Assembly (NCBI RefSeq): GCF_036250755.1
Contig: NZ_CP109583.1
Location: 9,053,750 to 9,117,749, forward strand
From: Streptomyces uncialis
GTDB lineage: Bacteria > Actinomycetota > Actinomycetes > Streptomycetales > Streptomycetaceae
Length of the DNA: 64,000 nucleotides
Direction of reading: 5' to 3'
Position numbers and translations under genes: made by a program. The notes under the pieces are model-generated. The model was not told where the DNA came from, searched no databases, and worked only from the letters and a program-made list of their open reading frames with translations. The first letter of the stretch is position 1. Each line of letters begins with the position of its first letter. Of the stretch, positions 17,447 through 26,423 are shown one piece after another.

Positions 17447-18649
17447 TCAAGCTGATGGGGCGGGTTGGGGTTCGTAGAAGGTGCCGTCGCGGAGCATGGC
17501 GAAGAGCACGTCGGCTCGTCGTCGGGCGAGGCAGAGGAGAGCTTGGGTGTGGTGTTTGCCCTGGCTGATCTTCTTGTCGTAGTAGGCCCTGGAGACCGGG
17601 TCGGCCAGGGCGGCGAACGCGGAGAGGAAGAAGGCCCGTTTGAGCTGCTTGTTTCCCCTCCTGGACGGTTGCTCACCACGGATTGACGAGCCCGAGCTGC
17701 GGGTCGCTGGGGCGAGGCCGGCGTAGGCGGCGAGGTGGGCGGCGGACGGGAACGAGCTGCCGTCGCCGACGTCGATGAGGATGCGTGCTCCGGTCCTGAC
17801 GCCGATCCCCGGCATGGACGTCAGGACCTTGGAAAGAGGGTGGTCCTCCAGCAGTTCCTCGATCCGGGCGGCGAGGAGTCTGCGCTGGTCAAGAACCGCC
17901 TGGAGCGAGTTGGCGAGGCTGGGAACGATCAGTGCAGCCGCGCCGGTGCCCGGAACGACGACGGTCTGTTCATCCAGTGCCGTGAAAATGTCATCGACAA
18001 GACGCTCGGCCATCCGCGGGGCCTTCGGACGGATCAGCGTCACGAGCCGACGCCGTCCGGCCTTGCGTATCTGGGCGGGCGAGCCGAAATGGTCGAGCAG
18101 CCTGAGCACGGCCGGGTGCTGCACTCGCGGCCCCAGAACCCGTTCCAGCGACGGATGGATCTGCGTCAGCAGGCCCCGAAGCCGGTTGCTGATCCGCGTC
18201 GCTTCACCGGCCAGGTCGTCGTCGAAGCCGACGATCATCTCCAGCTCGGCGATGGTCTCGTCCTCGAGATCGACCGAGCGGAGCGTGTGAGGCATGACGC
18301 GGGCCGCGTCCGCGATGACGAACGCGTCGCGGGCATCGGTCTTGGCCTCGCCCGGGTAGAGATCGGCGATCCGCCGCATCGTCAGCCCCGGCAGATAGGC
18401 GACCGGGCAGCCCATGTCTCTCGCGACGGCCAGCGGCAGTGCGCCGATGGAGGCCGGCTGGTCGACCACGACGAGCACGGTTCCGTGCTTGGCCTGCAGT
18501 TTCCCGAACACCTCGCGGAGCTTGGGCTCACTGTTGGGCAGCCGCTTGTCGAAGGCTTTCTTCCCGGCCGGGGTGACGGCGGTGGCGTGGTGTCCGCCCT
18601 TACCGACGTCCAGGCCGAGGAAGGCGCCGATGCCGCTGATGTCGATCAC
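17447..18649 (-). CDS. IS110-family transposase (DEDD recombinase)
   Basis: A 400-residue transposase with the two-domain IS110 layout. The N-terminal RuvC-like domain shows LGLDVGK (Asp14), VVVDQPA (Asp63 where Glu is usual) and KTDARDA (Asp105, Asp108). The C-terminal Tnp20 domain has LTSMPGIGVRTGARIL, AAYAGLAPATRSSGSS with the catalytic serine region, and GNKQLKRAFF. The start is taken as the GTG at 18649, which gives the family length; the longer upstream extension is not protein-like. The frame is intact, so the element may be active. Confidence 0.93.
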   Translation of the reverse strand: MIDISGIGAFLGLDVGKGGHHATAVTPAGKKAFDKRLPNSEPKLREVFGKLQAKHGTVLVVVDQPASIGALPLAVARDMGCPVAYLPGLTMRRIADLYPGEAKTDARDAFVIADAARVMPHTLRSVDLEDETIAELEMIVGFDDDLAGEATRISNRLRGLLTQIHPSLERVLGPRVQHPAVLRLLDHFGSPAQIRKAGRRRLVTLIRPKAPRMAERLVDDIFTALDEQTVVVPGTGAAALIVPSLANSLQAVLDQRRLLAARIEELLEDHPLSKVLTSMPGIGVRTGARILIDVGDGSSFPSAAHLAAYAGLAPATRSSGSSIRGEQPSRRGNKQLKRAFFLSAFAALADPVSRAYYDKKISQGKHHTQALLCLARRRADVLFAMLRDGTFYEPQPAPSA

Positions 18650-18885
18650 GTGCGTCCTCCGGTCGTCCCTGCCGCCCGGCCGTCCCACGGCACCGATCGC
18701 CACATCCACATTACGAAGAGCCTCCCGACCTGCGGAAAGGCCGGTGGTCATGCCCCTAATTAGCGGTCTGTCGATGCCTCCGGGGCCGGTGACACCACCC
18801 CCCAAGACATGCGATCGACAGGGGGAGAAAGTCATGCCAACTCCGGAGGCCGGGCGCCCCATTGCGGGGCAACCAAAACGGTAAT
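18650..18885 (-). ncRNA. Candidate IS110 bridge-RNA region
   Basis: This is the noncoding end of the element upstream of the transposase. IS110-group elements are known to transcribe a structured guide (bridge) RNA from this position, with loops that pair to the target and to the donor end. The assignment rests on position and length only. No fold or loop match was computed. Confidence 0.4.
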
Positions 18886-18959
18886 GGGGGGGGGAGGAGG
18901 AGGAGGAGGCGGTGGTGGTGGTCGGCGGTGAAGCGGTGCAGGGCCTCGTACGTGGGCAC

Positions 18960-19519
18960 GTCGGTCTCCTCCGGGAAGCACGAAGCCCCCGGCGGGTGCC
19001 GGGGGCTGTGGGTGTTTCGCTCGGGTTGGGCCGGCTGGTGACGTGACCGGGGCCGGGACGTCTTCAGCCGTCGGGTGGGGGAGTGGCGTGTAGGTATACG
19101 CGTATGTCGTTGCCTGGCAGTGGTGGCATCGCCTCTCTCCACTCGACGGGGTAGAGCCGGTGGCAGTCTCGGGGGCACCAGCGGTCCAGGACGTCTTCTC
19201 GTTATGGGAATGGCGACTGGGCGCTGTAGAGCCGGTACACCAACTCCGTGTGGCCTGGTGGCAGAGAACGCAAGGAATCCCGGTTCTTGTCGTGTGCATG
19301 GGCGGGAGGGCGCACACCCCCGTGGCGCGGAGAGGTAGGGGCATTCGCTGGGGGAGCGGGCCGCACATGCGCTGGGCTGCCAGGCGGTCGTCGCCCGGAT
19401 GCGCCCGCCCAAGCGACCCGTGCCGCGATCGCTGACCGAACTGCGCGCAGGCTACCGCGCCTCGGCGATACGGGCATTCGGCGCGTGCACCGTCTACCGT
19501 CTCGCCGAGCGGGCGGGGA
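18960..19519. other. Intergenic region with no recognisable gene
   Basis: This region lies between the split toxin and transposase remnants. Several open frames exist but none has a convincing ribosome site or family match. Short cysteine-containing peptides on the minus strand may be relics of another element. Confidence 0.45.
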
Positions 19520-19729
19520 AGGCGACCGTCACTCCGTGCTCGGGGCAGGGCACCCTCGGCGCGTCCGCCAGCTGCTGCAGCAATCGACCCTCGACGGTCA
19601 GTTGAAGTCCTTCGCACGAGCGTGGTCCACGAGCATCGCGACCAACTGCTCGGCCGCCGTCGCACCAGACACTTCATCGGCCGCTCCTGGACGGTTAGCG
19701 GCTCCACGGCGGTCTTGCTCATTGATCAT
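19520..19729 (-). pseudogene. N-terminal remnant of an IS256-like transposase
   Basis: From the ATG at 19729 the minus strand reads MINEQDRRGAANRPG and DEVSGATAAEQLVAMLVDHA, then stops. A one-base shift continues as LQLTVEGRLLQQLADAP. The pattern ATAAEQLVAMLVDHARxxxL followed by xLTVEGRLLQQL resembles the N terminus of IS256/mutator-type transposases. Only about 65 codons remain. Confidence 0.5.
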
Positions 19730-19769
19730 GGGATACGCCGTTGATTAGAGACTCCCGAACCTCGTCGCC

Positions 19770-19905
19770 GTGATCGCCGGGCTCACGCTTCCGTACAACA
19801 ACGAGTCCTACCGGGAGCGTTCAACACCAAGACCAAGCGGATCGCGCGCCAGATGGCGGACGGGCAGGCTTCACCCTGCTTCGCCACCGCATCCTCCTCG
19901 GATAG
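19770..19905 (+). pseudogene. C-terminal remnant of an ISL3-like transposase
   Basis: Across two frames the sequence reads IAGLTLPYNN, then NTKTKRIARQM, then GRAGFTLLRHRILLG before a stop. This corresponds to the common transposase ending (xEGVNTKTKxIKRQMYGRAGFxLLRxRILL). Base deletions break the frame. It marks the left border of the intact phosphonate cluster. Confidence 0.6.
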
Positions 19906-19966
19906 CAGCGCTCTCCGTCACTACCGAAAGCGAGACAGGCCCGTTGAATAGACACTCCCGCGTCGC

Positions 19967-20803
19967 TCAACGGGCGTCGATCCAGGTGCGGAGCAGCAGG
20001 CGGCGCCGCTCCGGGGCCTCGCTGTCAGTGAAGTCGGTCCGCCCGTGCACGAGCCTGCGATTATTGATGACCATCAACTGACCGCTGTTGAGACGCGCGA
20101 ACCGGTACAGCGACGTGTCGGTGAGTACCTCGTCCATCGCGTCCAGGGCGGCGATCTGTTCAGCGCTGAGGCCGGGCACACCGGGGGTGGTGTGCCCGCT
20201 GTCGATGTACTGCCGCAGGTAGTTGATACGCATGCCGGCTGGCGTGTCTTCGAGGACCGGCCGCAGGACCGTACAGGGTCCGATGCCGCTGGTGTCGCGT
20301 GAGTCGAAGTGGAAGTTCTGCGCCAGGACCGCCAGTACTGCGGGTCGTGGCCGGAGCCGTTCGATGATGTCCTCGACATGTAGGAACACCGACTCGCCGC
20401 CGCTGATCGCCGGCCGATGGCAGTAGAGCGTGAAGTAGTCCGGTATATGCCCTGGCCGGTGCATTCCGTCGGTGTGCAGATGACCGCCGAACCGTGTGTC
20501 GGAGTAGCGCGCGGAGCGGCTCATGGTGATGTCGGAGCCGCGATCGCGGACTTCACGGATTCGCTCGCCCTCGAAGTCCTGGGGCATCACAGTGCCCAGT
20601 ACGTGGGAGACCGCGATCAGCAGCGATCTCGCGTCGGTCAGTACCAGGTCCTTCGGAGCCTGGAGAACCAAGTAGCCACGGCCGTGGCGCAATTCGCGAC
20701 GGGCGACTTCCCGAAGCGCCGAGGCGGCGGTGGCCGGGATGCCGCGATCGCGGATCTCCTCGACCGTCCTCGCGTCGAATGCGATGTCACTGCTGCTGGT
20801 CAT
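19967..20803 (-). CDS. TauD/TfdA-family Fe(II)/2-oxoglutarate-dependent dioxygenase
   Basis: A 278-residue non-haem iron dioxygenase. The iron triad is His110-x-Asp112 in HLHTDGMH and His253 in NNRRLVHGRTDF. The 2-oxoglutarate-binding arginine is in the RRRLLLRTWI segment near the C terminus. It would hydroxylate or desaturate a cluster intermediate. In phosphonate pathways related enzymes hydroxylate carbon next to phosphorus. It is the last gene of the minus-strand operon, 8 bases after the exporter gene. Confidence 0.88.
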   Translation of the reverse strand: MTSSSDIAFDARTVEEIRDRGIPATAASALREVARRELRHGRGYLVLQAPKDLVLTDARSLLIAVSHVLGTVMPQDFEGERIREVRDRGSDITMSRSARYSDTRFGGHLHTDGMHRPGHIPDYFTLYCHRPAISGGESVFLHVEDIIERLRPRPAVLAVLAQNFHFDSRDTSGIGPCTVLRPVLEDTPAGMRINYLRQYIDSGHTTPGVPGLSAEQIAALDAMDEVLTDTSLYRFARLNSGQLMVINNRRLVHGRTDFTDSEAPERRRLLLRTWIDAR

Positions 20804-20811
20804 GTTGCTCC

Positions 20812-22353
20812 CTACTCATGCGGGGAAGGCGAACTCAAGTCCTCGTGCGGGGCCTTCGCATCCGCGCTGCGGCGTGACTCGGTGATGCCGAATGCGGCGA
20901 CCACGGCGATCGCGGCGGGAACGGCGGCCCACTGGAAGACAGTGCGCAGCGAGTCGCTGATCGCCGCCGCGGTAGCGTGCGCGGTCCCGGCAGGCATCGC
21001 GGCGAGGGCTTCGGGGGTGATCGCAGAGGCATCCGGCAGGCCCTGGACTGTGGCGGCGCTCTGCGTGTACAGGGCAGCGAACAGGGTCCCCCAGATCGCG
21101 ACGCCGAGTACCGCACCGAAGGAACGGGCCAGCATCACGAGCCCCGTGCCGACGCCTAGGTCGGCCTTGGGCACGGCGTCCTGTGCGGCGAGGACGATGA
21201 GCTGCATGGTCATCCCGAAGCCCGCGCCCAGGACCACGACGGAAACGATCACTTGGGCGAGAGGGGCATCGTCCGGAATGAACGCGAGGGAGAGAACGCC
21301 AGCAGCGGCTAGCAGGGTGCCGAGCCGCGGGAACATCCGGTACGAGTCCCGGCGGCTCGCCAGTGCCCCTGCGGCGGTGGAGACCACGACGACCGTCATC
21401 ATGAACGGCACCAACAGCAGCCCCGCTTCGGTCGCCTCGACGCGCAGCGCGTACTGCAGGAAGGTCGACAGATAGGTCACCACGATGAACAGCGTCATCG
21501 CCATTAGCCCACCCACCACCAGGGGGGCAACGAACCGGCGCTGCCGAAACAGGCGCAGCGGAACGAGCGGTTCCGCCGTGCGCAGCTCGACAAGAATGAA
21601 CGCAGCCGTGGACAGCACCGCGACAGCCGCAAGGCCCAGAATGACTGGCGACGACCACGCGTACCGACTGCCGCCCCAGTCGAGCGTCACCAGAGTGCTC
21701 ACCAGCATCAGGGTCATCACCGCGATGCCAGCGATGTCGAGGTGGGCACCGCGGCGCCGGGCGCCCACGGGGATGGTCGCCAGTGAGGCTGCAGCAATCA
21801 GGGCGCACAGCGGAATGTTGACGAAGAAGATCCATCGCCAGCTGGCGTACTCGGTGATGTACCCGCCGACCAGTGGGCCGACGATCGAGGCAAGACCGAA
21901 GACCGAGCCGAGGAATCCCTGGTATCGGGCCCGGTAGCGGGTGGGAACGGCCTCGGCGACGATGGCCAGCGCCAGGGTCATCAGCGCCCCTCCGCCAGCG
22001 CCCTGGAGAGCCCTCGCGCCCACCAACTGCCAGAGTTCCTGCGACAAGCCGCCGAACAGGGACCCGAGCGCGAACAGGGTCATCGCGGCGAGGAACACCG
22101 GACGGCGCCCGTACAGGTCGCCGCACTTGCTTGCGATCGGAGTGGCGACCGCCGCCGCCACCAGATAGGACGTGACGATCATTGACATACTGGTCAGGCC
22201 GCCCAGCTCGCCTGCGATCGTCGGCAATGCCGTCGCGACGACGGTCTGTTCGAGTGCGGCGAGCAGTACTGCGAGGGCCAGCGTCGCCATAACGACGCCG
22301 ACATCACGCCTGCCCGGCACCGTGACGTCTTCCGTTGTCTCTGCCGAAGTCAT
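20812..22353 (-). CDS. MFS exporter, DHA2 (14-TM, EmrB/QacA) type
   Basis: A 513-residue membrane protein with the DHA2 pattern: helix 1 contains LALAVLLAALEQTVVATALP, loop 2-3 has GDLYGRRPVF, and motif C in helix 5 reads GSVFGLASIVGPLVGG. It uses proton motive force to export small molecules and is the likely self-protection or secretion gene of the cluster. The ATG at 22353 overlaps the preceding stop by 4 bases. A 73-codon upstream extension in the same frame is antisense-like and was rejected. Confidence 0.93.
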   Translation of the reverse strand: MTSAETTEDVTVPGRRDVGVVMATLALAVLLAALEQTVVATALPTIAGELGGLTSMSMIVTSYLVAAAVATPIASKCGDLYGRRPVFLAAMTLFALGSLFGGLSQELWQLVGARALQGAGGGALMTLALAIVAEAVPTRYRARYQGFLGSVFGLASIVGPLVGGYITEYASWRWIFFVNIPLCALIAAASLATIPVGARRRGAHLDIAGIAVMTLMLVSTLVTLDWGGSRYAWSSPVILGLAAVAVLSTAAFILVELRTAEPLVPLRLFRQRRFVAPLVVGGLMAMTLFIVVTYLSTFLQYALRVEATEAGLLLVPFMMTVVVVSTAAGALASRRDSYRMFPRLGTLLAAAGVLSLAFIPDDAPLAQVIVSVVVLGAGFGMTMQLIVLAAQDAVPKADLGVGTGLVMLARSFGAVLGVAIWGTLFAALYTQSAATVQGLPDASAITPEALAAMPAGTAHATAAAISDSLRTVFQWAAVPAAIAVVAAFGITESRRSADAKAPHEDLSSPSPHE

Positions 22354-23411
22354 TGCTGCATCATCCCCCTCCCACCAATGTGATCCGCCGATGTTAGACA
22401 GCCGAGCAGCGGCAGTCGGCTCAACCCGAAGCGCTCCTTCCACCCGTCGTTGCGCCGGCCGCCCTCCAGAACGGCACACCCGCTGAGCACGGCAGCCTCG
22501 ATGGTGGACCGCAACATGACCTGGTAAGGGCTGAAAGACAGCTCGGCGGTCTCCACGGTGCCGCCCGCCCAATTATGGAAACGCCGTCCGTCGAGTAGCG
22601 ACACCGAGGCAGCGACGATCTCGGTGCCCCGGCGGATCATGATCAGCCGTATGTGCGCCCGTAGCTCCATGCCGAACCGGGTGAGGTGCTCGATGTCGTA
22701 CCAGCCGGGATTGCCATGCTTGGCGGAGGTGAGGCCGCACAGCCGGGCCGCCTCAGCCATGTCCGCCTCCTCAGGCGGTCCGACGGTGACGTGGTAGCCC
22801 GCGGCATGCATCGCCCGGGTGTGCCGGCGCATTTCCTGTCGGACCCGCGGACGCAACCGGGCCAGGTAGTCCTCGACGGAGTTCATGCTGCGGAGGTCGA
22901 GGACGTATCGCGCGTCGATGGGCTGCACGTCCGCCCCCACATCGATGAGCAGGTCGGCGAGGACATCGCCGGCGGGAACGTTCACGAACCCGAATGCCTG
23001 GGCGCCGACGTCGCGGGCGAGTGAGCCGAGCGCCGAGCGTACCGCCGCGAGCGTCCCGGGGTTCGGATCGACTGCAGGGAGACGCGAGTCGTAGCAGTGC
23101 CAGTTGTGGCTAAGCAGGAGCGGGCGCCCTGCGGGTGAGAACCCGGCGAGCAGGGACGGGCACACACCCAGCGGATCGTCCGCAGGCAGCAGGAACACCG
23201 GCAGAGCCACTGTCAGCCGTGATGTGCGAGTCGAGCGCACTCCGAGGAAGTACATGCCCAGGGTCGTCCGCAGCGGGTACGCCCGGTAGGCGTGCAGCAA
23301 CTCGGAACGGTGGAAGATGGACGCCTCGCTACGTTCGACGACGTCGTTCCAACTGGGGTCCTCCAACAGGTGATCGCCGATCTCGACGACGGCCTCCGAA
23401 GCGGTCCTCAT
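22350..23411 (-). CDS. FemAB/GNAT-fold acyl or aminoacyl transferase (paralogue B)
   Basis: A 353-residue protein of the PF04339/PF13480-like GNAT fold. Recognisable parts are a charged segment YLARLRPRVRQEMRRHTRAM (compare the KRRxxIxxE segment of FemAB-like enzymes), FHNWAGGTVETAELSFSPYQ and a C-terminal FGLSRLPLLGC. Related proteins attach amino acids from aminoacyl-tRNA to amines or peptides. It is more divergent than the two other family members in the cluster. The start at 23411 (ATGA overlap with the upstream gene) replaces a longer frame. Its substrate is unknown. Confidence 0.7.
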   Translation of the reverse strand: MRTASEAVVEIGDHLLEDPSWNDVVERSEASIFHRSELLHAYRAYPLRTTLGMYFLGVRSTRTSRLTVALPVFLLPADDPLGVCPSLLAGFSPAGRPLLLSHNWHCYDSRLPAVDPNPGTLAAVRSALGSLARDVGAQAFGFVNVPAGDVLADLLIDVGADVQPIDARYVLDLRSMNSVEDYLARLRPRVRQEMRRHTRAMHAAGYHVTVGPPEEADMAEAARLCGLTSAKHGNPGWYDIEHLTRFGMELRAHIRLIMIRRGTEIVAASVSLLDGRRFHNWAGGTVETAELSFSPYQVMLRSTIEAAVLSGCAVLEGGRRNDGWKERFGLSRLPLLGCLTSADHIGGRGMMQQ

Positions 23412-24724
23412 GCACGCGGAGACAGCTGGTCGGCGAGGGCGAGGCTCGTCGGGTGGACATCGCCCCAGACCGTGGGAACGAAGATCTCGTCGCTGGCCCG
23501 CACCACCTGGCCGGAACCGGACGTGACCAGGCGAAGACCTGGTGCCCACGACTGCTCGGAGTGCTCGACTACGTGGGGGACCGGGGTGTCCTTCTTAAGT
23601 CGGGACCACGTGCTGAGTGGCAACAGGCGTACACACGTGTGGCGGTTGCGGCCCAGTGGCGACACCGTGTCGGTGGAACCGATGACGCGTGGACGGAGGT
23701 CGGCCGAGTAGTAGCGCCGTGCCTCCTGTGCCATACGCTCGGCGGCTTCGGCGCTGCCGCGACGGGCCAGCTCGTCGCGCAATGCCAGGCGGGCGGCGCG
23801 ATCGACGCGTTCCTCTGCGGCCTGCCGCAGCACCAGCGCTTCCGGTCGGGTGGCGGAACGAACCTCGTGCTCCGGGTACACATTGCCGGTGACCGAAAGT
23901 AGTTGAGCGAGCACGTCCTGGGCCTGTGCGGCGCGGCACAGTTCTTCCACCGTTGCCCAGTCGGTGCTTGCTGGCTGCTGAAGGATGGTGTGGAGATCGT
24001 TCACGTCCTTCATGGACAGCACGCTGTCGTTGAGCGCATGGGCTGCTATCAGTGCCAGCTCTGTCTCGCAGTCGGGCACCGTCGACCTGACACCCATGAC
24101 GTCGGCAATACGCCATCCGGTCAGCGGCATGTTTCCGGCGTGCCCCACGGAGAACGGTCCGATGTGTAGATCTACTCGGCTTACCGGCGTTTCGTTGTCG
24201 GGCAGGACGAGGGTCAGCTGACCATAAAGATGACCGCCGTCGGTCCACTTCAGCCAGGAGAACTCGGTGGTGTCCCAGTCCCAGCCGCGTGCGCGCAGCA
24301 TTTCGACGACAGACCAGGCCGAGGACCAGTCGCGTACGTGCAGGTCTATGTCGCCTTCGTGTCGGAGCTCGGGTCGCGCGTAGTGCTCCCGGAGGGACAG
24401 CCCCTTGATCACCTGTGCGTTGCGGGCGGCTGCGCCGGTCAGGACAGTGAGGGTCTCGTCGTGTGCTGCTGCACGCCGTTGCTGCTCCTGCGTGACGAGC
24501 GCCTCGAGGTGACCCAGCACGGCCGCGGTCCGAGAGGTGGGCTCAAGCAGGCGTACGTTCGCCAGGGCGGGCAGATAGACCCTGGAGCCTAGGATCTGGC
24601 CGTACAACTCGTCCGGATCCAGCGCGGGCAGCAGGTCTGCGGCCTCGCTGCGATGCTCGTCCGTGGCGTCCAGGCGGCCAAGCAGCGTGACGCATCGCCA
24701 GTAGAGACCGCTATTGTCAGGCAT
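23408..24724 (-). CDS. Nucleotidyltransferase-fold protein (PF14907-like)
   Basis: A 438-residue protein. Residues 85-210 match the uncharacterised nucleotidyltransferase family found in natural-product clusters. Visible elements are VIKGLSLREHY (Lys107-Gly108), ELRHEGDIDLHV with the metal-binding Asp125 and Asp127, and SRVDLHIGPF as a third acidic strand. The rest is helical with many Glu/Arg. Such proteins could transfer a nucleotide to an acid or phosphonate. The start overlaps the flavoprotein stop by 8 bases. Confidence 0.75.
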   Translation of the reverse strand: MPDNSGLYWRCVTLLGRLDATDEHRSEAADLLPALDPDELYGQILGSRVYLPALANVRLLEPTSRTAAVLGHLEALVTQEQQRRAAAHDETLTVLTGAAARNAQVIKGLSLREHYARPELRHEGDIDLHVRDWSSAWSVVEMLRARGWDWDTTEFSWLKWTDGGHLYGQLTLVLPDNETPVSRVDLHIGPFSVGHAGNMPLTGWRIADVMGVRSTVPDCETELALIAAHALNDSVLSMKDVNDLHTILQQPASTDWATVEELCRAAQAQDVLAQLLSVTGNVYPEHEVRSATRPEALVLRQAAEERVDRAARLALRDELARRGSAEAAERMAQEARRYYSADLRPRVIGSTDTVSPLGRNRHTCVRLLPLSTWSRLKKDTPVPHVVEHSEQSWAPGLRLVTSGSGQVVRASDEIFVPTVWGDVHPTSLALADQLSPRA

Positions 24725-26423
24725 GGTTTACCCCTTCCCAGTTCGGTGAGTGCAGCAGGTAGCCGTCGATACGTCCGGCGCCGATCAGGGTGTCCGCATC
24801 GTCCTCGCTCAGGTCGGTGGCCCAGAGCAGCACGGTCATCGCGTGCACGTTGCGTATCCGCTCGGCGAGCGCGGTCCGTTCCACCCGCTGACCGTGATGC
24901 CCCATCGGGACGACCACGAAGTCCGCGGTTGCGCGGACCAGCACCGCGTCTTCGGAGCGCCAGCCGACGCAGTCGATCATCACTCCGACCGCCTGACCTG
25001 CCTGAGGGCTGCGGTTCGCTAGCCGCTGCCGCAGTACCGGCCAGGAGCCGGTAAGCAGCACACAGGGAGTCGATGACGGCTCAGCTTCGGTGGGGGGCAC
25101 GATGTGCCCGATCGGGAGCGGTCCGGCCCCGGACGTGGTGGCCCGCGAGGAGTACAGGACCAGACCTGCAGGTGTCGTGCCCGGCGGATGCGGGCCGTCG
25201 GGCCGGATGACCGCGAGCCGGGTAGGCATGGTCAAGTGCCCGATGCGCAAGGGCTGTAGTCGGGGGGCGTCGTGGTCCGGCCGAGGCGCGGGCGCCGCCC
25301 GGGGGTCGGTGCGGACGCTGGCGAGCACCTTGGCGGTGAATGCTGGATCACGACGTCGCAGCCATCTCCAGGTGTTGACGTCCCGACGGGTGCGGAGCGC
25401 GAAGGCGAGCTGGTGGGCGGGGAGCCGAATGTGCCGGTCAATGTCCTCGAACCACTGCCTGCTGCTGTCCGCGTCGGTCTGCATCGCCTCGATTGCTGGA
25501 CGACGCACGGACTCGTAACGCTTCAGAGCGGCCACGCTCGGAGTGTCATCAAGGGACTCGGCGAGGGCGTCGGCGTCCTCGATGGCTAGACGCGTACCGG
25601 AACCCACCGAGAAGTGTGTGGTGTGCGCGGCGTCGCCGATGAGGACCTGACGGCCAGTGTGCCATCTCCGGTTGGCGACAGTCCGGAAGGAGCGCCATGG
25701 GAACGTGCTGCACTGCAGCCGTACCCCGTGCAACTGGTCAGCGAACAATGCGGTTAGCTGCGTCTCTGCGACGCGGCGGTCCAGGCGGTTGAGACCGGCC
25801 GCTCTGAGGGTGCGGGATGTAGCCTCGACGACGACCGCGCTGTGCTTCGGCCCGTACGGGTAGACGTGGGCGACGAACGCTCCGTGCGGCGTCCTGCGGA
25901 ACCAGAATCCGGGCGTGAGAGCGGCGTCCGTTCGCATCCAGAGGTATTGCGTGAGTCCATCGCTGAGCGTGGTCGCGTGCTCTGCCTCGCGTGCCTGGCG
26001 GACCCGGCTGCCAGCTCCATCTGCGCCGACGAGGAGGTCCTCGCGGCCCAGTCGCATGCTGGGATCCCAGGGCCTGGTGTGGACTTTGGCGCCCAGGTTG
26101 CAGGCCCGACCGCGCAGGACGTCGAGCAGGCGCTGCCGTTCGATGCCCAGGATCACGTGTCCCCCGGTGATCAACTCGTGGTCGCCGACCTGGAGTCGCA
26201 CGGTGTCCCAGATCTGCGCGACCGAGCGGATCTGCTCGGCACTGATGGGGTCTCGCACTGCAAGGGCTTCGACGAATTCGGAGTCCAGGACGATGCCGAC
26301 TCCGCCAGCGGCCGGAGCATCGTAGACCTCAACGTCCAGACCGGACCCGCCGCGCAGCAGGTTCACGGCCAGGGCGAAGCCGGCAGGGCCGCCGCCGACG
26401 ATGACGCAGCGTCGGAAGGTCAC
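24717..26423 (-). CDS. Anthraniloyl-CoA/salicylyl-CoA monooxygenase-like flavoprotein with shrunken OYE domain
   Basis: A 568-residue protein. Residues 1-330 are a class A FAD monooxygenase: GGGPAG (10-15), GADGAGSR (133-140) and GDAAHTTHFSVGSG (263-276). The last pattern is characteristic of anthraniloyl-CoA and salicylyl-CoA monooxygenases. Residues 390-568 resemble only the first strand (PLRIGHLTMPTRLAV) and last barrel elements (DLSEDDADTLIGAGRIDGY) of the fused old-yellow-enzyme domain. The middle, including flavin and catalytic residues, is missing or unrecognisable. It probably hydroxylates an acyl thioester or amine. The GTG start overlaps the upstream stop by 4 bases. Confidence 0.8.
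   Translation of the reverse strand: MTFRRCVIVGGGPAGFALAVNLLRGGSGLDVEVYDAPAAGGVGIVLDSEFVEALAVRDPISAEQIRSVAQIWDTVRLQVGDHELITGGHVILGIERQRLLDVLRGRACNLGAKVHTRPWDPSMRLGREDLLVGADGAGSRVRQAREAEHATTLSDGLTQYLWMRTDAALTPGFWFRRTPHGAFVAHVYPYGPKHSAVVVEATSRTLRAAGLNRLDRRVAETQLTALFADQLHGVRLQCSTFPWRSFRTVANRRWHTGRQVLIGDAAHTTHFSVGSGTRLAIEDADALAESLDDTPSVAALKRYESVRRPAIEAMQTDADSSRQWFEDIDRHIRLPAHQLAFALRTRRDVNTWRWLRRRDPAFTAKVLASVRTDPRAAPAPRPDHDAPRLQPLRIGHLTMPTRLAVIRPDGPHPPGTTPAGLVLYSSRATTSGAGPLPIGHIVPPTEAEPSSTPCVLLTGSWPVLRQRLANRSPQAGQAVGVMIDCVGWRSEDAVLVRATADFVVVPMGHHGQRVERTALAERIRNVHAMTVLLWATDLSEDDADTLIGAGRIDGYLLHSPNWEGVNHA

Larger units (their letters stand above)
17432..18885 (-). mobile_element. IS110-family insertion sequence (about 1.45 kb)
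   Basis: The element is bounded on both sides by a run of nine G (17423-17431 and 18886-18894), which splits a toxin gene. It has no terminal inverted repeats, as is typical of IS110. The transposase stop lies only 15 bases from the left boundary, while about 236 bases of noncoding sequence precede its start. That asymmetry fits the IS110 group, where the long end encodes the guide RNA. Exact ends are inferred from the split gene. Confidence 0.72.
17176..18959 (-). pseudogene. RelE-like toxin gene split by an IS110 element
   Basis: The 5' part begins at a GTG at 18959, preceded by GGAGGAG 6 bases upstream, and reads VPTYEALHRFTADHHH until a C tract at 18886-18894. The 3' part resumes after the matching C tract at 17423-17431 with FRHTVNAFVDDLRTGQGFRP and MPGVYELSW. 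After one more frameshift it ends GRATWAYGPPIAPGEQHIIW and RRIGGHAILSVP, stopping at 17176. Together these match a RelE-type small toxin of about 100 residues common in Streptomyces. The IS110 element lies exactly between the halves. The toxin is inactive. No antitoxin gene was recognised. Confidence 0.72.
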
